Assembly: GCA_016987375.1 (NCBI GenBank)
Contig: PJRA01000524.1
Coordinates: 242,320-259,043 of the forward strand
Source of the DNA: Brachionus koreanus
Taxonomy: Eukaryota > Rotifera > Eurotatoria > Ploima > Brachionidae
Length of the DNA: 16,724 nucleotides
Direction of reading: 5' to 3'
Below are positions 10,125 to 16,724 of this stretch, in pieces. Both the position numbers and the translations under genes were made by a program. A model generated the notes under the pieces. That model did not search any database. It was not told where the DNA came from and saw only the letters and a program-made list of their open reading frames with translations. How positions within the stretch are numbered: position 1 is the stretch's first letter; every line of letters begins with the position of its first letter.

Positions 10125-10690
10125 AAGGCATTGTGAAATTTCATACAAAACTTTCAATACAAAAAGTAAAAATTCTTCTAACTTTTGTTCTAATTGTCAA
10201 AAATTTTTTCTCCAGATGAAATAGAGTTAAACAAATTTTGTTTCACCTATTGTGCAAGTCTGCAAAATCTATGCAAATTGATTGCGATTTAATTTCAATA
10301 TTGTTATATGTAGTGGAATTTTGCAGAAATTGCACAGATTTTGATAGGTGAAACAACATTTGTTTAACACTAGAAGCACCAAATGAGTCATTTTGACTCG
10401 TTTGAAAAATTTTTAAATCCTCATATCTTTTGAATGGATTTTTCAAATAAATATATCTTTTTTGAATTATGTAGATTTTAAAATTTTCTTTAAAAAATGA
10501 TATTACTTTATAAAATTATTTTAGTTTTTTTATAAAATATTTATGAATTAAAAAAACCTGAAAAAATGCCTGGTGCTTCTAGTCTTAACTCTGTTTCACC
10601 TGCAGAAAAAAATTTTGACAATTAGAACAAAAGTAAGAAGAATTTTTACTTTTTGTATTGAAAGTTTTGTATGAAATTTCACAATGCCTT
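10125..10690. mobile_element. MITE with 126-base inverted arms and TA target duplication
   Basis: The left end AAGGCATTGTGAAATTTC (from 10125) is mirrored exactly by the right end (to 10690), and both are bordered by TA (10123-10124 and 10691-10692). The outer 102 bases of each arm (10125-10226 and 10690-10589) match at all but a handful of positions. The match continues through TTAA and a further 20 bases (10231-10250 against 10363-10344) once the nested element 10368-10584 is removed. Without that insert and the duplicated TTAA the element is about 345 bp. It has no coding capacity, so it would depend on a transposase elsewhere. The TA duplication points to the Tc1/mariner group. A diverged relative lies at 4231-4765. 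Confidence 0.85.
10368..10584. mobile_element. piggyBac-like MITE nested in the right arm of the TA MITE
   Basis: CACTAGAAGCACC (10368-10380) and GGTGCTTCTAGTC (10572-10584) are inverted repeats matching at 12 of 13 positions. They are flanked on both sides by TTAA (10364-10367 and 10585-10588), the target duplication of piggyBac elements, whose ends typically begin CCCTAGA or CACTAGA. The empty site is visible in the opposite arm of the host MITE as a single TTAA at 10227-10230, so insertion into a pre-existing TTAA is directly demonstrated. The 217-bp body is non-coding. A small internal hairpin (GAGTCA, TTT, TGACTC at about 10385-10399) lies near the left end. Confidence 0.85.
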
Positions 10691-10692
10691 TA

Positions 10693-11050
10693 ATAAATTG
10701 TTTTTTTTTTTGAATTTCTTTTTTTCTATTTCTTTTTCTCTTTCATGGAGCATTTAGATTTCTTCGTGGGGAAAGTTAAGCTAAGAGATTTCAGCATGAC
10801 TCTAAAAAAAGTAGCTTTTTTGTTTCGCCATCCAACCATCATGTTTTGCTTAGAAACAATTCAGATTCTTTGAATTTAACACATCTTCATGGAATTTATT
10901 CCATCTACTCACGACTCTAGATGTAAAAAAGCTATATCTAGGAAAACGATTCTTTATTTGATCATGTGTTAGACAATAGCTATTTCTCCTCAATTCGAAT
11001 CTTCGGCTACCAGATTTGGTGTTAAAACTGTAATTGATTTCTTTATTGAA
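10693..11050 (-). mobile_element. LINE 3' end, reverse transcriptase C-terminus
   Basis: The minus-strand frame ending at the stop at 10850 contains ELRRNSYCLTHDQIKNRF and SFFTSRVVSRWNKFHEDV, the RVVxxWN C-terminal motif of LINE polyproteins, followed by NSKNLNCF and a stop. About 150 bases of possible 3' untranslated sequence, ending in A-rich DNA, run down to the TA where the neighbouring MITE is inserted. The sequence differs from the LINE fragments at 6524 and 11165, so it is a separate family. It is strongly 5' truncated. Confidence 0.7.
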
Positions 11051-11060
11051 TTCAATTTGT

Positions 11061-11102
11061 TTATTTATTATTATTATTATTAATTCAAGCCTCATAGGCA
11101 AA
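11061..11102 (-). mobile_element. LINE 3' tail scrap with (AAT)n
   Basis: On the minus strand this reads GCCTATGAGGCTTGAATT followed by an AAT run. It closely parallels the end of the LINE at 1-884 (CGCCCATGAGGTGTTTTCTG, then the AAT run at 867-884). It therefore looks like the extreme 3' end of a related LINE, abutting the truncated 5' edge of the element at 10693-11050. Confidence 0.5.
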
Positions 11103-11152
11103 ATAGTAAAATTTAGAGAATATAAAAAAAGTTTTTACAAAATAGAGTAAAA

Positions 11153-11476
11153 TCAGAAAACAAGGGACCAGCCGGGGCCTTAAGAGGAAATAGCATCAGA
11201 GTCCAGAGAGAAAGTTTCTCAGCTCAAATTAGAAATGATTTTGCGGCTGCAGTAAATGCCAGACACGTATTTTTCTCAAACAGAGTAGTTCCGCATTGGA
11301 ATAAGTTGCCAGAAAATGTAGTGAAATCCAAGTCAACCGCTAACTTTAAAATGGCCTTAGATAAGTTCAATGGAATCGGCTGCTACAGCTCTACACGGCC
11401 AATCGGTGGTGATGGGCTCAGACACTTTACATGTTAGGTGTCACAGCAAGAACTACTACTACTACTACTACTACTA
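11153..11476 (+). mobile_element. LINE 3' end with (ACT)n tail
   Basis: A frame open from about 11153 to the TAG at 11435-11437 encodes RNDFAAAVNARHVFFSNRVV and PHWNKLPENVV, then FKMALDKFNGIGCYSSTRP and GLRHFTC: the C-terminus of a LINE polyprotein. The frame is intact, suggesting a younger insertion than the other LINE pieces here. After about 14 bases comes an ACT run (11452-11476). It is the element's 3' tail and was itself the target of the mariner-like element that follows; the repeat resumes at 12261. A degenerate member of the same family lies at 15332-15692. Confidence 0.8.
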
Positions 11477-12260
11477 ACGGGTGAGGCATAAGTAAATGGA
11501 CAAAAATTAAAAGTGATATTAAGTTATGGTTTTTTTTATAAGGTAAAGAATATATTTTTTAATAGAATTACGATTTTCAAATAAAGAAAAAACTCCAAAG
11601 TTGCCGATTTTTCTGAGCTTTGCTTTGACGTGCTTGAGGAACATTTGGTGGGTTGATGTCTTTGGCCACATAATTTACGTTTTTGTCCATCCATGTAATG
11701 CAGTCCATTGAATAGTGAGAAGATGCTAAGTCAAGCCAAAAAACATAGTCAAAGTCTCGATGATACTTATGTATAAATGGAAGAAGTCGTTTATTCAAGC
11801 ATTCGTCGATATAGATATCGGAATTGGTCAATCTTTTCAGTTTTTTCTTCCTTGCAGCTGTCCAGATGCTTGGACGGGTTGATTGTATTATATATGGTAC
11901 TTCGAGCAATTCCTTGCTTTGTAAAATGCGCGACAAGCTCAGATTTTTTCATTTGTGAAATCATATTTTAGACTGCTTTTCGAAAATTCTCTCATTCAGT
12001 CACAAAAAGTGGCATTTAAAAAAAAAATTTTTCCAATATTATAGCTAATGGTTAGTTGTTTAAATATATATATATATATTTAAATAGCTACAATCGTGAA
12101 ATCATATTTTAGACTGCTTTTCGAAAATTCTAGTGAGCAGATTATATATATATTAAATATATATATATATATATATATGTATGTATATTAGATCATCTGA
12201 TCATTTTCCTAATCGGGAAAGTGAGCTTAACTGTTGTCTATTTACTTATGCCTCACCCGT
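11477..12260 (-). mobile_element. deleted Tc1/mariner-type element with 27-bp inverted ends
   Basis: The terminal inverted repeats at 11477-11503 and 12234-12260 (starting ACGGGTGAGGCATAAGTAAA) match at 26 of 27 positions. Both are flanked by TA (11475-11476 and 12261-12262), the mariner target duplication. The 784-bp element sits inside the ACT tail of a LINE, with ACT units on both sides. It carries a truncated transposase on the minus strand, an exact 36-base direct repeat (11955-11990 and 12096-12131), and AT dinucleotide runs at about 12064-12080 and 12143-12178. The near-perfect ends contrast with the wrecked coding region, so it may have moved as a non-autonomous copy. Confidence 0.9.
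11577..11964 (-). pseudogene. truncated, frameshifted Tc1/mariner transposase
   Basis: The minus-strand frame from the ATG at 11964 (a second ATG is at 11952) encodes SELVAHFTKQGIARSTIYNT, a helix-turn-helix DNA-binding segment of mariner type. A frameshift near 11880 moves reading to the frame with RPSIWTAARKKKLKRLTN. This passes abruptly to DIYIDECLNKRLLPFIHKYH and FDYVFWLDLASSHYS, then NPPNVPQAR: the catalytic core around the second aspartate (WLDLASSHY) and the conserved PPNVPQARP block. The middle of the protein, including the first catalytic aspartate, has been deleted, and the C-terminus runs out of frame to a stop at 11577. Intact family members are roughly 340 residues; here about 130 codons survive. 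The enzyme is inactive. Confidence 0.85.
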
Positions 12261-12365
12261 TACTACTACATATGCTTGATTGTAGCTTATAAATCAAGTT
12301 GAAATTATTAATAGCAGATAAGATCGCTGTTTTACTAGTATAAGCTTCACAATGGTTTAGGAAAT

Positions 12366-12607
12366 GGGTCTACATGACCAACATACTTTCAAATCTTTTC
12401 AACATACTAATAAAACTTTTCAGCATACCTATTTTTCATCCAAGCATACTTTTCTTTTTAACATACTTACTTCTGAAAAACATACCTCCGTTTTTAAAAA
12501 ACCAAAAATTTATTTAACATACTCAATTTTTAAATACTAAATTGGTATACTAAAAAGTTCTGTCTGTATGTTTAATAGTTTTATCAGTATGTTAAAACAA
12601 TAACTCC
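12366..12607. mobile_element. foldback-like element with mirrored 21-bp CATAC repeats
   Basis: The 242-bp block is bordered by a 10-base direct repeat, TTTAGGAAAT (12356-12365 and 12608-12617), a likely target duplication. Inside, ACATAC or GCATAC motifs start at 12381, 12402, 12423 and 12444, exactly 21 bases apart, with looser copies at 12461, 12480 and 12517. From the right end the same motif in reverse (GTATGT, GTATGT, GTATAC) ends at 12592, 12571 and 12550, again 21 bases apart. The first motif lies 15 bases from each boundary. The arms are thus inverted arrays of short tandem repeats, as in foldback transposons. The 10-base duplication would also suit Mutator-like elements. No protein is encoded. 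Confidence 0.65.
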
Positions 12608-12859
12608 TTTAGGAAATTAGGATATTTTTTTCCTAAAATAATAAATTCATTAAGCAAATTTCTCAAGACTTTGAATTATAACTAAAAACTTGATTTTTAA
12701 TTTAGATCCAAGATTTTAAATGTGTCTTTGTAGCATATAATTTTTATTAGTATGAGATGATAAAGTTTATCAGCTTTTTAAATTTTATTTTATTTTATAA
12801 AAAATTAAACAAATTTAAACTATTGTTAAGTTTATTTAAAGAAATTTAAAAAAGACAAA

Positions 12860-12880
12860 ATGAATACTCCAACACTCTGA
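12860..12880 (+). promoter_or_regulatory. short upstream ORF before DDX52
   Basis: An ATG at 12860 opens six codons ending in TGA at 12878-12880, 76 bases before the chosen DDX52 start. If the transcript begins upstream of it, it could modestly limit translation. No transcription start can be fixed from the sequence. Confidence 0.25.
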
Positions 12881-12956
12881 ATACAAGAATTTAAAAATTC
12901 AATAAATAAAACTCATGAGCTCTTTATTTTTAAATAAAATTGTTTTGAACATTTTA

Positions 12957-14886
12957 ATGGATTCGATAGACCTATTTAAACGCCTTACCACTAATCTTTC
13001 GTTTGATTCTGTTCCACAAAATTTGAAAAGAAAAAACAAAGAATCAATTCTAGTTAACTCGGTTGATTCAGACCAAGAAGAAGAACCTAAACCAAAAGTT
13101 GTGGCCAACAAAAAAGCTAAAAAAACTAAAAATTTATTTCAAATCAACCAAGAAAAGATAAATCATTTAAGAAATTTGCATCATATTAATGTTAATGGTA
13201 ACGATGTACCAAATCCGATCGAATCCCTCGATCAAATATATAATGAACATGAATTTAAAAAAATTTTTGATGACTTACACGAGCACTCCAAAGTGTTAAT
13301 GGACAATTTATCCTCTTATAAATTTGACGAACTGACTCCAATTCAAATGCAAGTAATTCCAGCAATGCTGAATGTAATTGTTAAATTAAATTGTTTAGAA
13401 AAAAAAATTTGAAATATCTTTTAGAATAGGGAAGTAATGGCTTGCGCTCCTACTGGAAGTGGCAAAACTCTATCATTTCTTTTTCCTCTTTTATGCTATC
13501 TAGTTAATCTCAAAGAAAATGAACGCGCAGGAATCAAGTCACTGATAATTGCTCCAACTAGAGAATTGTCTCAACAAGTATGAAAATTTTTTATCGACAC
13601 ACAGTTAACAGTAAATTTTTTAATTTAAGATTTACTTAGAGTGCTGTAGACTTTCAAAAAACTTGACCATTAATCCATGTTTGATTAGCAATGTGAATAA
13701 AGAAATTAAAAATAATTTTAAAATATTCGATAAAGACAATTCCATTTTGATAACAACTCCGAACAGACTAATTTTTTTGTTAAATCAAGATGGTTTTAAG
13801 CACAAATTAAAAGAGTATTGAATAAAAAATATAAAAAATTCAAATTAATTTTAATTTTAGTGTTGAATGGATGATTGTTGACGAAGCGGATAAATTGTTC
13901 GAAGAAGGTCAAGATGGCTTTAGAGACCAAGTAAAAATAAAATTTCAAATTTTAATTTAAATTACTTAGCCATTTTTATTTAAACAAGTTGGGAGGCATT
14001 TATCAAACTTGTGACAATCCAAAAATAAAGCATGCATTTTTTAGTGCTACTTTTACTAACGAAGTGGAAAATTGGTGCAAACTAAATTTGAACAATTTGA
14101 TTCAAATTTCTATCGGAAGAAAGTAAATATTTAGAGACTATTTATTTAATAATGTTTTAAACAAAATATCTAAGGAATAAAGCATCATACACTGTGGAAC
14201 AAGAATTGTGCTATGTTGGCAACGAGCAAGGAAAGCTACTAGCTGTGCGAAATTTGTTCAAAGAAGGATTTGAGCCGCCAATTTTAGTTTTTGTTGAAAC
14301 TAAAGAAAGAGCTGAATATCTATTCAAAGAACTAATTTATGAAAACATAAATGTTGATTTAATTAGTTCGGATAGAAGCCAACAGCAAAGAGACAACACA
14401 ATGCGTTCTTTTAGGCAGGGAAAAATCTGGGTTTTGATTTGTACTGAACTATTGGGCCGAGGCATTGACTTTAAAGGTGTAAATTTGGTTATAAATTACG
14501 ATTTTCCACAAAGTGGAATAAGCTATGTGCATAGGATTGGTCGTTCTGGTAGAGCGGGAAAAATTGGTCATGCAATTACTTATTTTACTGACAATGATTT
14601 ACCATATTTAAGAAAAATTGTCAACATTATTCGTGAGACTGGATGCAAAGTTCCTGATTATATGCTTGAGTTAAAGGACGATTCAAAGAAGGAGAAAAAA
14701 AAGAGAAAAAAAATACTAAAAAAAGCAGCAAATATAAAAAATAAGAAAAGTAATAATGGACTGAAGGTAAAAACACTTAAAAGTAATAAAGATAAAAATA
14801 CAAAGTCAAAACAAACAATTGAAAAAAATGTTATTAAATTAAAAAAAATTAGTAAAAAAACAAAAAAGTCTAAAAGTTCAGATTAA
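12957..14886 (+). CDS. DDX52: DDX52/Rok1-type DEAD-box RNA helicase
   Basis: Exons 12957-13373, 13425-13577, 13630-13814, 13861-13930, 13989-14122 and 14175-14886 join through GT-AG introns of 46-58 bases to give 556 residues (human DDX52 is about 600). Helicase motifs appear in order: Q motif TPIQ (127-130), Walker A APTGSGKT (147-154), PTREL (183-187), TTPNR (232-236), DEAD (259-262), SAT (294-296), LVFVET (357-362), GRGIDF (414-419) and HRIGRSGR (439-446). The start [34 protein letters not shown] and [19 protein letters not shown] are specific to DDX52/Rok1. This ATP-dependent nucleolar helicase acts in early 18S rRNA processing and small-subunit assembly. The tail (about 491-556) is Lys-rich, as expected for nucleolar RNA binding. 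All catalytic motifs are intact. An in-frame ATG at 12915 would add 14 residues; the family N-terminus favours 12957. Confidence 0.96.
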
Positions 14887-14890
14887 TAAA
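14885..14890 (+). terminator. AATAAA overlapping the DDX52 stop codon
   Basis: AATAAA begins inside the TAA stop of DDX52 (14884-14886). Used as the polyadenylation signal it would leave a 3' untranslated region of only a few tens of bases, consistent with the compact gene style here. Confidence 0.4.
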
Positions 14891-15331
14891 AACGTTTGAA
14901 AAAAAAATTTTTTTTTTTGCTTTTTATTTTACATAAATTACTATTTCAAACACAATTAGAAATTAATGTCTATTTAGTAAAAGTATTAGTTACCGCTGTG
15001 ATGTTCAGCATCACGAGACTCCTTTTAAGTCATTACGCCGGACGCAGGGCGCGTCCGCACAAAAACTTTTATTATATTATCTTTTATTACATTCATTTAT
15101 TGCATAACCAAAATATTATTGATTGTTTGACAATAATCATTTATTTTTCATACTTACAAATTTATATTTACACTGTGACTATTTCCTAAATTTACTGAAT
15201 TTTCTCCAATTTAGAAAACGGTCATTTTTTTCCCCTTTTTTTATATGTACTTTCCATTTTTCTCAAATACAAAAACCTATTAAATTTAAAAAAAAATCAT
15301 TTAAAATCGTTCCTAATGAATCTTATGAAAC
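14891..15331. other. spacer downstream of DDX52
   Basis: Apart from the GC-rich hairpin island at 14998-15058, this is T-rich sequence with no recognisable exon. Open frames across it are low-complexity Phe/Leu/Ile/Tyr-rich strings and are not credible proteins. Confidence 0.45.
14998..15058. other. GC-rich double-hairpin island
   Basis: Two perfect hairpins lie close together: GTGATG, loop TTCAG, CATCAC (14998-15014) and CGGACGC, loop AGGGC, GCGTCCG (15039-15057). A possible GACT/AGTC stem (15017-15020 and 15028-15031) lies between them. Bases 15031-15060 are about 73 percent G+C in surroundings that are overwhelmingly A and T. I do not recognise it: it lacks a tRNA B-box, a hammerhead core and any rRNA match I know. 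A structured RNA, the end of a SINE or LINE, or a foreign fragment are all possible. Confidence 0.4.
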
Positions 15332-15692
15332 TTGACAACCGGCATTTGGCCATGTGGAACTGTAGCAACCTATTCCTTTGAACTTATCTAAAGCGATTTT
15401 GAAATAAGTAGTAAAATAGATTTTGCTAACTTGTTTCAATGCCAAACTACCCATTGAACTCTGATGCTAATCCTTCTTCATCTCTGACGAGGTCCGCCTT
15501 TTCCAAACGCTTGGCTAATTTGATCATTTCAATCAAGCCCTTTCTCACTCTCTTGTCAATTCCAATTTAGCTAAGCTCATCTCATACGTCATATTTCATT
15601 GCAGTAACGCAATTACATCCCTTTTCACAATTTGGATTCCAAACCTGTACTTTTTAATCTGGGTACGGTCTCACCATGGATTTATACAGTCT
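15332..15692 (-). mobile_element. degenerate LINE reverse transcriptase fragment
   Basis: On the minus strand the start reads RLYKSMVRPYPD, a stop, then KVQVWNPNCEKG: the conserved LYKSxVRPxxxYxxxVWNP block of LINE enzymes. Next come RVRKGLIEMIKLAKRLEKAD and, after stops and a frame change, sequence matching the C-terminus of the element at 11153. The stretch 15346-15391 (minus) agrees with 11357-11402 at about 40 of 46 bases. Several stops, a frameshift and an internal deletion (the RVVxxWN region is missing) make it a dead, older member of that family. No trinucleotide tail remains. Confidence 0.75.
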
Positions 15693-16724
15693 TAATTTAA
15701 TTAACTTTTATACTAATTTATGAAAATATATCTATTTATCGAAAAATAAAGAAAAAAATACTCATGAGATTCAATAATTAATTAGTATATCTTTTAAATT
15801 TGAATTTTTAAATTATTTAAATAAAACATTTATCTGCGAAAAGGCGATAAAATTTTAAGAGTAAAATTGTAAATTTTTAACACAAAAACAAGGCATAAAT
15901 TTAAAATTGAAAGAATTTTTGTACTCAGATTCAAAAGATGTTGTTGAATATTTCAAATTTGAAAAACCCAAAATGTGTCTCTACAATTTAATTTTAATTA
16001 ACTTACCAAGTTTGGCAAAAATTTTGTATCAGCATAAATTTAATTTTGTCTTTTTCAATGAGAAAATCATTCTAATTCAACATTTCTGCCTTAATTCCGA
16101 CAATAATCACCAAGACCCTATGCTCCACAAAGAGTGAATAAAGAGAATAAAACCAATTTCTTGGCTAATGCATTTAAGTGAAAGAAAATAATTGCTTTTC
16201 AATTTTAAATTTAGCTAATTATTTTTTATCTCAATGTTGAGTTAAAGGCGGATGCACCATAAAGTCGAATCGATGTTTTATTTGATTTTTCAGGGAAAAA
16301 AACATTTTTAGGTTATTCAGCGTCTTTTTTTACGCTCAAATCTCAAATAAAAAATTTGACTTTACCCTATCCCCTGGGATATTTTATTATTATCAAAATA
16401 ATTGTTTTTTCCGGGAGTAATAATTGAACTTGCACTTCTATTAATGCAAAATTGATCATAAATATGAATTTATAGTTGTCCTTTTAACTTTTTTAACTTA
16501 AAAATTTTCTGGTTACCATTTTTTTAATATTATAGAGGTTAATTTAAAAGTTAATTTAAAAATTTCGATTGTTAAACCTCATAAACCTTCAACCAAACAC
16601 TGGAAAAAAGACCGAGAATTTTTTTTAAGGTCTATTTTTAGATTTCTTTTTTATTGTATTTACTCATTAAAAGTTTTTGAAAGAAAAAAATTGACTGTAA
16701 ACAAAAAAATTCTCTATGAAATAG
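15693..16724. other. AT-rich spacer with one short open frame and one long hairpin
   Basis: The frame 15907-16137 is open for 76 codons but begins at TTG, not ATG. It could be entered after an acceptor-like CTCAG at about 15924-15928. Its codons look less monotonous than most of the spacer (DSKDVVEYFKFEKPKMCLYN), yet I recognise no family and no splice partner, so I do not call it a gene. The hairpin at 16260-16364 is listed separately. I see nothing in the remainder. Confidence 0.35.
16260..16364. repeat. imperfect 21-bp-stem hairpin
   Basis: TAAAGTCGAAT (16260-16270) pairs with ATTTGACTTTA (16354-16364) with one G-T pair. After a small asymmetric bulge, TTTTATTTGA (16276-16285) pairs with TCAAATAAAA (16343-16352). 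The loop holds a second small stem, AGCGT/ACGCT (16319-16323 and 16332-16336). It may be a MITE remnant or a structured transcript; no target duplication is evident. Confidence 0.4.

Noticed and set aside
11452..11476. CRISPR-like or satellite array reading of the ACT run
   Set aside because: It is a simple trinucleotide tail of the LINE, without spacers.
13954..13988. Alternative acceptor TTACTTAG for DDX52 exon 5
   Set aside because: Using it adds residues with no counterpart in the family; the acceptor at 13987-13988 restores the RDQLGGIY match to DDX52 proteins.
14998..15058. tRNA-Lys-like reading of the GC-rich island (CTTTTAA-like loop between two stems)
   Set aside because: There is no acceptor stem, no A or B box and no T-arm with GTTCGA, and stem lengths do not fit a cloverleaf.
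14998..15058. Hammerhead ribozyme, considered because some rotifer retroelements carry them
   Set aside because: Neither the CTGATGA nor the GAAA core is present.
14896..15335. Two overlapping plus-strand frames after DDX52
   Set aside because: They are T-rich low-complexity translations (Phe/Ile/Tyr/Leu runs) crossing the hairpin island, with no family resemblance.

Overview
The window looks like nuclear DNA of a small invertebrate with a very AT-rich, compact genome. Three spliced protein genes are recognisable, and most of their introns are only 46-58 bases (one is 240). The rest is long AT-rich spacers and many small, decayed transposon pieces. A monogonont rotifer of the Brachionus type would fit, but that is inference from general character; nothing in the window proves the species.

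Layout. 1-884: 3' end of a decayed non-LTR retrotransposon (LINE). 1507-2889 (minus): three-exon gene for an Odd-skipped family C2H2 zinc-finger transcription factor. 3000-8500: long AT-rich spacer holding an old MITE (4231-4765), a possible remnant of a J-domain gene (5075-5368) and two head-to-tail LINE 3' ends (6421-6805). 8644-9903 (plus): three-exon gene for a two-pass membrane protein that matches the BK-channel beta subunit (KCNMB / CaKB) pattern but carries a long serine-rich cytosolic tail. 10125-12607: a transposon pile-up. It comprises a TA-target MITE with a piggyBac-like MITE nested in one arm, two LINE 3' ends in opposite orientation, a deleted Tc1/mariner element inserted in a LINE (ACT)n tail, and a 242-bp foldback-like element whose arms are mirrored 21-bp repeats. 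12957-14886 (plus): six-exon gene for DDX52/Rok1, a nucleolar DEAD-box RNA helicase of 18S rRNA maturation. 14890-16724: spacer with a short GC-rich double-hairpin island, another degenerate LINE and an imperfect 105-base hairpin.

The three genes have no evident functional link: developmental transcription, membrane excitability and ribosome assembly. The most interesting items are the KCNMB-like gene with its unusual tail, the mirrored 21-bp-repeat foldback element with a 10-bp target duplication, and the nested MITE pair, where two transposition events can be read directly. All exon boundaries come from reading GT/AG sites and matching the joined protein to known family patterns; no searches were run.
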